A stretch of DNA of 11,567 bases, from NCBI GenBank assembly GCA_964475115.1, contig CAYYVJ010000070.1:1-11567 (forward strand). The letters are read 5' to 3'. Below, piece by piece: positions 1 to 7,428 of this stretch; the first letter of the stretch is position 1; the number at the start of each line of letters is the position of its first letter. The DNA comes from CAYYVJ01 sp964475115 (lineage in GTDB: Bacteria > Bacillota > Clostridia > Lachnospirales > Lachnospiraceae). The position numbers and the translations under genes were made by a program. The notes under the pieces are model-generated. The model searched no databases. It was given only the letters and a program-made list of their open reading frames with translations, and was not told the DNA's origin.

Positions 1-442
1 TTTTATTTGCTAACTGTGCCGCATTTACTGTAACACCATTTGCATTAGCTGCAATCGTAGGTTCTGCTTTTAATGATCCACTAGATGTATTATGAGTTGA
101 AGGGTTAATCGCAGAAACAAATGGATTTACATAATAAAATCCTGGTCCTTTTAATGTACCATAATATTCTCCAAAAAGTGTAAGAACAAGAGCCTCATTA
201 GGCTTTAAGACTTTAAGTCCTGCAAAAAGAATAGGACCTACTAAAAATGAATAAATAGAACCAATTACAATCATAAAAACTCCGAAAGCAGTATGAGAAA
301 TCATGATTCCAACTATAAATACTGCAAGAAACAATACGATAAGAGTAGTATTCCCTATCAAAACACTCATTCCATTCCTTGCTTTTACTAAAATCTCTTC
401 GTTATGCATTTGTTTTTCATTATTTCTTTCCATTTGAGACAT
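1..442 (-). CDS. SPFH/band-7 (prohibitin-stomatin type) membrane protein, 5' part only
   Basis: The first 147 codons are present and the gene runs off the left edge, so the C-terminal part is missing. A short polar N-terminus (residues 1-25, rich in N, E and K) is followed by two hydrophobic stretches at about 27-48 and 53-74. After these comes the start of an SPFH domain at about 76-108, recognised by GLKVLKPNEALVLTLFGEYY and the GPGFYYVNPF segment. Proteins of this family oligomerise at the membrane and are linked to membrane microdomains or stress responses; the exact role here is unknown. Residues 115-147 are rich in S, T, N and A and may be a low-complexity insertion before the rest of the domain. 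The ATG is preceded by AAAGGGGG at good spacing. It has its own promoter and a candidate double operator. Family call is firm, function is not. Confidence 0.85.
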   Translation of the reverse strand, partial: MSQMERNNEKQMHNEEILVKARNGMSVLIGNTTLIVLFLAVFIVGIMISHTAFGVFMIVIGSIYSFLVGPILFAGLKVLKPNEALVLTLFGEYYGTLKGPGFYYVNPFVSAINPSTHNTSSGSLKAEPTIAANANGVTVNAAQLANK

Positions 443-484
443 TATTATTCCCCCTTTATTTTATTAATAACCTTTAACCTTTTT

Positions 485-503
485 TGATATCATTTTGATA
501 TCA
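485..503. promoter_or_regulatory. Tandem TGATATCA palindromes, candidate operator
   Basis: Two identical 8-bp perfect palindromes, TGATATCA at 485-492 and 496-503, are separated by 3 bp. Each lies inside an 11-bp direct repeat, so their centres are one helical turn apart. They start a few bases downstream of the predicted start site of the SPFH gene, a placement that would let a bound dimeric repressor block transcription. The regulator is not in the window and the motif was not assigned to a known family. Confidence 0.5.
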
Positions 504-510
504 CATCAAT

Positions 511-539
511 ATAGTACCCCCTTTCTTATAAAATGTCAA
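511..539 (-). promoter_or_regulatory. Promoter of the SPFH gene
   Basis: On the minus strand TTGACA (534-539) is followed after exactly 17 bp by TACTAT (511-516). This is a near-consensus housekeeping sigma promoter with a start expected near 504. The leader to the ATG would be about 60 nt and would begin with the tandem palindromes. Confidence 0.7.
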
Positions 540-624
540 TATTTTATATTAAAAACATAAACAAAACTAGATTCTCATATATTATATAAAGTTCTTTATT
601 CTAGACTCTAAGAAAGGAGATATT

Positions 625-1158
625 TTGGATTTTCAGTCAAGTCAAACCTATAGTAATCTACAAAATGCATATAGAAATGAATTGGAGACAAGTACAAAAT
701 ATGAAATGTTTGGTGACCAAGCTAGAGAAGAGTCATTAATTGAAGTTAGCAACATTTTTAATAATATAGCAGAAAATCAAATCTTTATTGCTCAAAGACT
801 GTGGAGGTTGATAAATGATGGCAACACTACAACTTTAGAAAATTTAAGGGATGCTGCTAGTGATGAAGAGTATGCTGAAAGAGAATTATATCGAGAATAT
901 TCCCGTGTAGCCTTAGAAGAAGGTTACAATGAATTGTCACAATTATTTAATGGAATTGCAAATATTAAGTTGAATCATACCGTTGTTTTTCAAACAACGG
1001 CTACTGAACTAGAGACAAATACTATGTTTTGTAGGGAAGAAGAAGGATTATGGCTCTGTTTAGGATGCGGAAATATTTTAAGCGGATTATGTGCTCCTGA
1101 AATTTGCCCGATTTGTGGTAAGCCTCAAGGTTACTATCAGTTCATACGTTACTATTGA
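625..1158 (+). CDS. Rubrerythrin-like protein with C-terminal rubredoxin-type domain; degenerate diiron site
   Basis: 177 residues. A helical ferritin-like region (about 5-130) aligns by eye with the two helix pairs of rubrerythrins, and a rubredoxin-like ribbon follows with C145-x2-C148 and C161-x2-C164. Rubrerythrins use a diiron centre and a rubredoxin iron to reduce peroxide in anaerobes. Here the usual ExxH of the first half reads Q52-x2-I55, the second-half ExxH reads K115-x2-H118, and the second Glu of the middle pair is A84. Only E19, E81 and H118 seem kept. The Cys4 site is intact, so the protein may be a metal-binding or electron-transfer relative and not a working peroxidase. The start is TTG, chosen because AAAGGAGA lies 5 nt upstream and no better start exists. 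No convincing promoter was identified upstream. A terminator follows, so the gene looks monocistronic. The alignment is manual. Confidence 0.8.
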   Translation: MDFQSSQTYSNLQNAYRNELETSTKYEMFGDQAREESLIEVSNIFNNIAENQIFIAQRLWRLINDGNTTTLENLRDAASDEEYAERELYREYSRVALEEGYNELSQLFNGIANIKLNHTVVFQTTATELETNTMFCREEEGLWLCLGCGNILSGLCAPEICPICGKPQGYYQFIRYY

Positions 1159-1185
1159 CTTTTTTGCTTTCAGACAAATACATAG

Positions 1186-1224
1186 CCCCTTTGGAAAGGA
1201 AACATTTTTCCAAGGGGTTATTTT
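1186..1224 (+). terminator. Terminator after the rubrerythrin-like gene
   Basis: Hairpin with arms CCCCTTTGGAAA and TTTCCAAGGGG (one bulged T), followed by TTATTTT. It begins 28 bp after the stop codon and separates this gene from the ABC-F gene. Confidence 0.75.
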
Positions 1225-1286
1225 GAGTTGTTTAATCTTCTGCCGAACTAAACCTTACAAAAATTCCACTTCTAATTTACTATCGT

Positions 1287-1315
1287 TTGACACATAAAAT
1301 AATTGTAATTAATCT
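1287..1315 (+). promoter_or_regulatory. Candidate promoter of the ABC-F gene
   Basis: TTGACA (1287-1292), then a 17-bp spacer and TAATCT (1310-1315), a consensus -35 with a weaker -10. The leader to the ATG is about 50 nt. No attenuator hairpin or clear leader peptide of the kind found before some antibiotic-induced ABC-F genes was seen. Confidence 0.5.
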
Positions 1316-1373
1316 TAAAAAGTGTTAAGCTATCCAAGATAAACTCGACAAAACGATAAAGAGAGGTAATAAT

Positions 1374-3113
1374 ATGATAAGCATTAATAATCTATCCTAC
1401 TCCTTTCCGGGAAAGGATTTGTATAATAACATTTCATTTACATTAGAAGATGGTCAACATTGTGCCTTTATAGGAGCAAGTGGTAGTGGAAAGAGCACAC
1501 TTGCAGAAATCATTATGGACCCTGAAAAATATATGTATGATGGACAACTTGATTTTGATTCCACTCTTAAAATAGGTTATGTGAGCCAGTTCTATGAACG
1601 TGACAAATCCGAAAATATGACCGTTTTTGAATTTATCGGAGAAGAATTTATAAAGCTACAAAATGAAATAAATTCTATCTTTGTGGAAATGGAAACTGCT
1701 TCCTATATGGAGCCTCTATTAAAAAGATATCAAGAAAGCCTAGATGCGTTTAACTCCATTGATGGTGATAATTTTGAAAGTAATATCAGGAAAAAACTAA
1801 ACTTAGCAAATCTAAACAGACATGAAAATTTACTCGTTTCAAACCTAAGTGGTGGAGAATTTAAACTTATTCAAGTTATTAAAGAAATGCTAACAAGCAC
1901 TGGTTTTATGATTATGGATGAACCCGATGTTTTTTTAGACTTTGAGAACCTGAATTCACTTAAAAATCTGATTAATTCCTACAAAGGAACCTTACTTATT
2001 ATTACCCATAATAGATATTTATTAAATCATTGCTTTAATAAAATTATTCATTTAGAAAACACGGAACTCCAAGAGTTTAATGGAAGATATATTGATTATA
2101 ACTTTTCTTTACTCCAGAGTAAGATTGAACTGCAAGAGCTTGCTGTGGCCGATGAAGAAGAAATACAGAGAAATGAAAAAATAATTGATAAGTTAAGAAT
2201 AAGAGCAACTACTGACCACGAAGCTTCTAGAGGCAAATCCCTAAATGCGAGAGTTAAATATTTAGAGAGACTAGAAGCCCGTAAAATCAAATCTCCATTT
2301 GTAGATATAAAACAACCGAAAATTGATCTATTTACAAACAATGCAATGCCAGAAGGTATTACTCTAAAAATTACTGATTACAGTGTTGCCTTTGATGAAG
2401 TTCTTTTAGAGAAAATCAGTTTTGAGATTAACTCTACCGATAAGATCGCTCTTATTGGACCCAATGGTACCGGAAAAACAACTTTGCTTCGAGAAATCTT
2501 TGCAAACAACCATGATTCTATTGAGATAGTTGAAAATACTCAAATGGCTTTCTTGTCTCAACTTCAAGGGGAAATGTTGGACGAATCAAATACTGTACTA
2601 AACGAACTTTTAGATGCTGGATTTAAGACGAATGACGAAGTAAAAGAAAAGATTTTAGACTATGGCCTTGAGGAAAAAGCTCTAAATCAAACTATCGAAT
2701 CCCTATCAGGTGGGGAAAAAAACCTACTTCAATTGATAAAAATTTCAAAAAGCAATGCAAATTTGTTACTTCTAGATGAACCTACTAGCCATTTAGACAC
2801 CTATTCTCAAATAGCACTTGAAAAAGCAGTGGAAAACTATAATGGTGCTGTTATAATGGTTTCTCACGACTTCTATTCAATCGTAAACTGTGTAGACTAT
2901 GTTTTAATCATTGAAGATAAGAATATTCGAAAAATGAGTATTCGAAAATTTAGAAAAATGATTTATTCCAATCACTTTGGTAAAGACTACTTAGAAATAG
3001 AACAAAAGAAAAAAGCTGTTGAAACAAAAATAGAACTAGCTTTAAAAGATAAAAATTTTACATCTGCAAAAAAATTATGTGACGAATTAGAAGAGCTGAT
3101 TAAATTACTTTAA
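1374..3113 (+). CDS. ABC-F family ATPase (tandem ATP-binding cassettes, no membrane domain)
   Basis: 579 residues with two nucleotide-binding domains. NBD1 has Walker A GASGSGKST (34-42), signature LSGGE (158-162), Walker B with catalytic E183 and switch H212. NBD2 has Walker A GPNGTGKT (362-369), signature LSGGEK (444-449), Walker B with E469 and H498. A charged linker at about 240-310 joins them, as in ABC-F proteins, which act on the ribosomal E site as translation factors or antibiotic protection factors. The C-terminus (about 545-579) is a Lys/Glu-rich coiled-coil-like tail. No transmembrane segment is present. NBD1 carries DEPDVFLD in place of the usual DEPTNHLD, while NBD2 is near standard (DEPTSHLD). 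GAGAGG precedes the ATG. The last codons form one arm of the terminator. Resistance function is possible but unproven; Uup- or YdiF-like housekeeping roles are the alternative. Confidence 0.88.
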   Translation: MISINNLSYSFPGKDLYNNISFTLEDGQHCAFIGASGSGKSTLAEIIMDPEKYMYDGQLDFDSTLKIGYVSQFYERDKSENMTVFEFIGEEFIKLQNEINSIFVEMETASYMEPLLKRYQESLDAFNSIDGDNFESNIRKKLNLANLNRHENLLVSNLSGGEFKLIQVIKEMLTSTGFMIMDEPDVFLDFENLNSLKNLINSYKGTLLIITHNRYLLNHCFNKIIHLENTELQEFNGRYIDYNFSLLQSKIELQELAVADEEEIQRNEKIIDKLRIRATTDHEASRGKSLNARVKYLERLEARKIKSPFVDIKQPKIDLFTNNAMPEGITLKITDYSVAFDEVLLEKISFEINSTDKIALIGPNGTGKTTLLREIFANNHDSIEIVENTQMAFLSQLQGEMLDESNTVLNELLDAGFKTNDEVKEKILDYGLEEKALNQTIESLSGGEKNLLQLIKISKSNANLLLLDEPTSHLDTYSQIALEKAVENYNGAVIMVSHDFYSIVNCVDYVLIIEDKNIRKMSIRKFRKMIYSNHFGKDYLEIEQKKKAVETKIELALKDKNFTSAKKLCDELEELIKLL

Positions 3114-3128
3114 TCAGCTCTGTTTTTT
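3093..3128. terminator. Shared terminator hairpin at a convergent gene junction
   Basis: Perfect 12-bp inverted repeat GAGCTGATTAAA / TTTAATCAGCTC (3093-3104 and 3109-3120) with a 4-nt loop. It is followed on the plus strand by TGTTTTTT, which makes a good terminator for the ABC-F gene. The stop codons of both converging genes lie within it. The minus-strand tail is poorer in T, so termination of the kinase transcript here is likely but weaker. Confidence 0.85.
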
Positions 3129-4024
3129 CGAGTATCATTGTACCATAATGGTTTTACTAGCTTAAAATCATCATAATGTGTAAAAGATTTCTTGCAAATA
3201 TTAACCATATTATCAATATCCTTTTGCCCAAACTTCTCAGCCCATTTTATTGAATATAAGGATGCATGAGCCACATAGACTGCAAGTACTTCCCAGAAGG
3301 TATCTGGTATCATATCATCAAAATATTCATCCAATTGCCCTTTACAATAGGGTATACTTACTTCTGTCCCAAAACTTTCTAGCTTATAAAACTCTTCATA
3401 TGGATCTCCAACCTCCCACCTATTAAAATCAATTACTCCAATGGTATTGTTAGGTGTCAATATTAAATTACCTGGGTGAAAATCTCCATGCTGATATACC
3501 GGTGGAACACTCCATATCTTATGAATGTTATCCTTTATGTAATTAATTGCAATTACATCATCTTTAATTCGAACATTAGAATTTTCATAACTCTCTAATT
3601 GTTTCAGTTTTTTCTGAGCCTTTGTTGTATGAGGCAAATCTTCAGGTAAAACTTTAATACTGTGTATCTTTTTTAGTATTTTTCCAGCCATTCTGCCTAA
3701 TGAATACTGCTCCGTTTCTGATAATCCACCTAACTCCTGCTCCAAATCCTTTCCTTCAACCCATGTTAATAACATATACACATGATTTCCATTGTTGCAA
3801 ATTCCAAACTCTATCGGCTTTGACATTTCAATCCCCAAATTAGCATACATTTCTACTATTTCAAATTCCTTTTTCTTTTTGTCAAAATTCGAACGATCCG
3901 ATACCCTTAAAAGCAGTTTTTGTCCATTCATTGACTCTATATAATACTTACCATCATCAGACCAACCCTTTTCAATTTTCTCTATGACTTTCCACTCTTT
4001 GGATGAGTTAATGTCCATAAACAT
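3110..4024 (-). CDS. Aminoglycoside phosphotransferase (APH)-fold small-molecule kinase
   Basis: 304 residues from the chosen start. The kinase signature is clear: the catalytic loop H179-G-D181-F-H-P-G-N186 and the metal-binding IDF with D199. The ATP-lysine strand reads LLLRV with Arg (R40), a variation I believe occurs in relatives. APH-fold proteins phosphorylate aminoglycosides, macrolides, choline, homoserine or other metabolites, and the substrate cannot be read from sequence. No signal peptide, so cytosolic. It starts about 40 nt after the trpA stop with no visible terminator or promoter between, so it is probably the last cistron of the trp operon. An in-frame GTG at 4042 would add six residues. 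The ATG at 4024 was preferred because GGGGGT lies about 10 nt upstream. Its stop overlaps the convergent ABC-F stop by 4 bp. Confidence 0.82.
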   Translation of the reverse strand: MFMDINSSKEWKVIEKIEKGWSDDGKYYIESMNGQKLLLRVSDRSNFDKKKKEFEIVEMYANLGIEMSKPIEFGICNNGNHVYMLLTWVEGKDLEQELGGLSETEQYSLGRMAGKILKKIHSIKVLPEDLPHTTKAQKKLKQLESYENSNVRIKDDVIAINYIKDNIHKIWSVPPVYQHGDFHPGNLILTPNNTIGVIDFNRWEVGDPYEEFYKLESFGTEVSIPYCKGQLDEYFDDMIPDTFWEVLAVYVAHASLYSIKWAEKFGQKDIDNMVNICKKSFTHYDDFKLVKPLWYNDTRKNRAD

Positions 4025-4065
4025 ATTTATTTTTACCCCCACTACATTCCCATAATTTCATATTA

Positions 4066-4836
4066 TTACCGAATAGCATCTTTCATGCTCTTTACATATT
4101 CCTTAATATGAGGAACACAGTCTTCGTCATATTTTTCACATAATTTCACAATGGCAGAACCTACAATTACACCATCTCCATGCTGTACCATTTCCTTTGC
4201 CTGTTCTGGTGTGGATATACCAAATCCAATTGCACAAGGAATATCTTTTACTTTTTTAACTAACTTCACCATACTTTCAACATCTGCTGTAATCTCACTA
4301 CGTGTCCCAGTTACTCCAAGAGAGGATACGCAATATACAAACCCTGATGCTTCTTTGGCTATCATAGATATTCTTTCATAAGAGGTTGGTGCAATCAAAG
4401 GAATTAAGTCTATATCATACTTTTTACATATCCCATCAAATTCACCTTTTTCTTCAAAAGGAATATCAGGTAATATTAAACCATCCATTCCGATTTCCTT
4501 GCATTTACTGATAAATTTCTCAGAACCATAAGAAAACACTACATTAGCATAAGTCATGAAAACCATTGGTACTTTCACTGTTTTTCTAATTCTTACCACC
4601 ATATCAAATATTTTATCTGTGGTTACACTTCCTTCTAATGCACGAATATTGGCCCCCTGAATCACAGGACCTTCTGCCATAGGGTCTGAAAAAGGTATGC
4701 CTAGTTCAATTAAATCAGCTCCAGCTTCTGCCATTGCATAAACAATTTCTTCTGTCACTTCAAGGCTTGGATCTCCGCAAGTAAAGAACGGGATAAATGC
4801 TTTTCCATGTTCAAATGCTTTTCTTATATTACTCAT
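4066..4836 (-). CDS. trpA: Tryptophan synthase alpha subunit
   Basis: 256 residues, close to the usual 260-270. It cleaves indole-3-glycerol phosphate to indole and glyceraldehyde 3-phosphate, passing indole to TrpB in the alpha2-beta2 complex. The N-terminal IPFFTCGDP and the ELGIPFSDP block are typical. The first catalytic Glu is E44. The second acid, Asp in the usual ADGP motif (Asp60 in Salmonella), is E55 here (MAEGPVIQ), so an acid is kept. The phosphate-binding glycines GFGIS and GSAIV are near the C-terminus. The start is ATG at 4836, where AGGGGAGGA sits 5 nt upstream and family alignment begins (MSNIRKAF). An in-frame ATG at 4905 would add 23 residues lying inside trpB and is unlikely. 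It overlaps the trpB stop by 8 nt (ATGAGTAA), which suggests translational coupling. Confidence 0.95.
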   Translation of the reverse strand: MSNIRKAFEHGKAFIPFFTCGDPSLEVTEEIVYAMAEAGADLIELGIPFSDPMAEGPVIQGANIRALEGSVTTDKIFDMVVRIRKTVKVPMVFMTYANVVFSYGSEKFISKCKEIGMDGLILPDIPFEEKGEFDGICKKYDIDLIPLIAPTSYERISMIAKEASGFVYCVSSLGVTGTRSEITADVESMVKLVKKVKDIPCAIGFGISTPEQAKEMVQHGDGVIVGSAIVKLCEKYDEDCVPHIKEYVKSMKDAIR

Positions 4837-6013
4837 ATAAATCCTCCCCTCTGTAGCGTGCAATTGCTGCACAATCTTTATCTCCTCTTCCAGAAATATT
4901 AACAACCATAATCTTATCCTTATCCATCTTTGGCGCTAATTTCATTGCATATGCAACAGCATGGGCACTTTCAATAGCGGGTATAATGCCTTCAATTCTT
5001 GAAAGATATTCAAAAGCTTCTACTGCTTTATCATCTGTGATTGCCACATACTCAGCCCTTTTTGTGTCATGAAGATGTGCATGCTCTGGTCCAATACCAG
5101 GATAATCAAGTCCTGCAGAAATAGAATATACAGGAGCAATTTGTCCATATCCATCTTGACAGAAATAAGATTTCATACCGTGGAAAATTCCAACTTTTCC
5201 AGTGCTAATGGTTGCTGCTGTTTCAAAAGTATCTATCCCTCTACCTGCTGCTTCGCAACCGATTAATCTCACTTCTTTGTCAGGGATAAAGTCATAAAAT
5301 GCGCCTATTGCATTAGATCCACCACCTACACATGCCATAACCACATCCGGAAGTCGTCCTTCCTTTTCTAAAATCTGGGCTTTGATTTCTTTACTAATTA
5401 CAGCTTGAAAATCTCGAACCATTTCCGGAAAAGGATAAGGTCCCATTACTGAACCCAATACATAATGAGTATCATCGATTCTAGAAGTCCATTCACGAAA
5501 TGTCTCGGATACTGCATCCTTAAGTGTTGCTGTTCCTGATTCAACAGCGTGAACCTTTGCGCCAAGAAGCTTCATTCGATATACATTTAAAGCCTGACGT
5601 ATGGTGTCTTCTTTCCCCATGAAAATTTCACATTTCATACCCATCATAGCAGCTACTGTAGCTGTAGCCACACCATGCTGTCCTGCACCTGTTTCTGCAA
5701 TTACTCTTGTCTTTCCCATACGTTTTGCAAGGAGCATCTGCCCAATAACATTATTTAATTTGTGAGAACCTGTATGATTAAGGTCCTCTCTTTTTAAATA
5801 AATCTTTGCTCCGCCTAAATCTTTTGTCATCCTTTCCGCATAGTATAGGCGGCTAGGACGACCGGCATATTCATTAAGCACCTCTTTAAGTTCTCTGTTA
5901 AACTCTTCATCATTTTTATATTTCTTATAAGCTTCTTCTAATTTTCCCATTGCATTCATCAGTGTCTCGGGTATGTACTGTCCACCATGAATACCAAAAC
6001 GTCCTTTTGACAT
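4829..6013 (-). CDS. trpB: Tryptophan synthase beta subunit
   Basis: 394 residues, full length for the TrpB1 type. A PLP enzyme that condenses indole with serine to give tryptophan, in complex with TrpA. The PLP Schiff-base lysine is K85 in HTGSHKLNN, the catalytic glutamate is E107 in AETGAGQHG, and the PLP-phosphate loop is GGGSN (230-234). The DYPGIGPEHAHL segment (303-314) and EGIIPAIESAHA are characteristic. All key residues appear present, making it the most conventional enzyme of the cluster. The start is ATG at 6013 with AAGGAGAA 6-8 nt upstream, inside the end of the preceding gene. It is only 3 nt from the trpC-F stop and overlaps trpA by 8 nt, a tightly packed operon. Confidence 0.97.
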   Translation of the reverse strand: MSKGRFGIHGGQYIPETLMNAMGKLEEAYKKYKNDEEFNRELKEVLNEYAGRPSRLYYAERMTKDLGGAKIYLKREDLNHTGSHKLNNVIGQMLLAKRMGKTRVIAETGAGQHGVATATVAAMMGMKCEIFMGKEDTIRQALNVYRMKLLGAKVHAVESGTATLKDAVSETFREWTSRIDDTHYVLGSVMGPYPFPEMVRDFQAVISKEIKAQILEKEGRLPDVVMACVGGGSNAIGAFYDFIPDKEVRLIGCEAAGRGIDTFETAATISTGKVGIFHGMKSYFCQDGYGQIAPVYSISAGLDYPGIGPEHAHLHDTKRAEYVAITDDKAVEAFEYLSRIEGIIPAIESAHAVAYAMKLAPKMDKDKIMVVNISGRGDKDCAAIARYRGEDLYE

Positions 6014-6016
6014 GTT

Positions 6017-7393
6017 TTATTCTCCTTCCTTTTCCTTGTAATCTACAACTACTTTCATAATTTGCTCTATTTTATTAGAGTCTTTCTCACCAGCTATTTT
6101 CTCAACACCTGTCATAATATCAATAGACTTTGCACCTGTTTCCTTTAAAATATCTTCTATATTATCTAGTTTGATACCGCCTGCCAAAATTACTTCCTTG
6201 GTAGAAAACTGTTTTACCTTTTGATATATTTCACTATCCACTTTTATTCCAGTATCCGAGGCATTTGCTGGCCCTCTAGCATCTATGAGAAGCGCTGAAA
6301 CTTTTGTTTTGCAAAGTGATTCTACTATCTCTTTTATATCAGTTGTTCCAAATTGAAGGATTTGCTCTTCTTCTGATAAAGGTACTGTTTTAATGATTTC
6401 AATACCTTCTTCATATAAGATATCTGTTATAATCTTTGTATCTTCAAGTGTTTCATGATAATGAAGCTGCACCATATTAGGCTTTATTTCTCTTGCTAAG
6501 TTAATGATCTCTTCTGGTTTTCCCCCAGTTACAATACATGACTTATGAGGCTCGGAAACTAATTTTATTAATTCTTTAGCCTGTTCTCTCTTTAGATTCC
6601 AAGGTACATTTACCGGGTACTCTACTACAAACCCTAATATTCCAACACCATTTTTCATGCATTCTATAACATCTTCTTGCCACTTTATACCGCATATTTT
6701 AACACTAATAGGTGAACACAGCATTTTATAAAAAACTTCCATATTTTCCGCCTTCCAAATAGCTGTTCCCACAAGGGTTACATCTGCACCTGAGTGAATA
6801 GCTTTTCTGACTTCTTCCGGACTATTAATAGAGCTTTCACTAACAAGTATCGCATCTTTTGGAGCATATGTAGCTAAATGTCTAGTCCTCGAAACAGTTC
6901 CATCATCCCGTTCCAATTCCATTATGTTGCGATTATTTATACCCACTAACTTTGCGCCTAGCTCTGTCACAAAATCCAATTCTTCCTTTGTATGGGTCTC
7001 CACAAGAGGATCTAGACCAAGTTCTATTGCCTCATGATAAAGATACCTCATTTCTTCTTTTGAAAGGCAAGAACAAATAAGTAAAATTGCTGATGCACCA
7101 GCTTCCTTTGTTTCAATAAGTTCTTCCTTAGTATAAATAAAATCTTTACGAAGAATGGGTACTTTTGTGGCTTTTATAATGCTTTTTAGAAGTTCCATAG
7201 AACCTTTAAATTCCTTGGATTCTGTTACTACTGAAAGCACTGGTGCTCCAACATTTACCAAAGAAATTGCCACATCTACCGGATTTCTCCCATTAAGTAA
7301 ATCTCCTTCTTTAGGAGAAAAACATTTAATATCAGGAATGACTACGTTACGCCCTTTTTCTATTTCCTTTTTCAAGCTATCTATAAATTCCAT
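6017..7393 (-). CDS. trpCF: Fused indole-3-glycerol-phosphate synthase / phosphoribosylanthranilate isomerase (TrpC-TrpF)
   Basis: Bifunctional protein of about 458 residues (numbering below is from an upstream GTG, so subtract two for this start). The TrpC half is about 1-228: K25, K85 (LRKDF), E134 (PLVETH), N155 (GINNRN), and E188/S189. The catalytic Glu that normally precedes the first lysine (AEIK) is Asp (PDIK, D23). The TrpF half is about 231-455: catalytic Cys C236 in VKICGIK and general acid D373 in LLIDARG, with phosphate loops near AGGIK and TGVEK. It is rather divergent. Together they convert phosphoribosylanthranilate to indole-3-glycerol phosphate. The start ATG at 7393 has GAGG 5 nt upstream; the alternative GTG at 7397-7399 overlaps that ribosome site, so it is less likely. 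It starts 35 nt after trpD. TrpC-TrpF fusions are known from enterobacteria. Confidence 0.9.
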   Translation of the reverse strand: MEFIDSLKKEIEKGRNVVIPDIKCFSPKEGDLLNGRNPVDVAISLVNVGAPVLSVVTESKEFKGSMELLKSIIKATKVPILRKDFIYTKEELIETKEAGASAILLICSCLSKEEMRYLYHEAIELGLDPLVETHTKEELDFVTELGAKLVGINNRNIMELERDDGTVSRTRHLATYAPKDAILVSESSINSPEEVRKAIHSGADVTLVGTAIWKAENMEVFYKMLCSPISVKICGIKWQEDVIECMKNGVGILGFVVEYPVNVPWNLKREQAKELIKLVSEPHKSCIVTGGKPEEIINLAREIKPNMVQLHYHETLEDTKIITDILYEEGIEIIKTVPLSEEEQILQFGTTDIKEIVESLCKTKVSALLIDARGPANASDTGIKVDSEIYQKVKQFSTKEVILAGGIKLDNIEDILKETGAKSIDIMTGVEKIAGEKDSNKIEQIMKVVVDYKEKEGE

Positions 7394-7428
7394 ACTCACC
7401 TCAACCGTTTCTTCGCTATATTTATTAC

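Noticed and set aside
571..590. Possible PerR-type box or -10 region before the rubrerythrin-like gene
   Set aside because: The AT-rich sequence has partial TATTAT matches but no -35 at proper distance and poor agreement with the PerR palindrome.
1091..1297. Open frame of 68 codons overlapping the rubrerythrin-like 3' end
   Set aside because: It runs through the terminator hairpin, has no ribosome site and no recognisable sequence.
4837..4905. Longer trpA form starting at an upstream ATG
   Set aside because: The extra 23 residues lie inside trpB, lack family similarity, and the ATG at 4836 has a much better ribosome site and coupling to the trpB stop.
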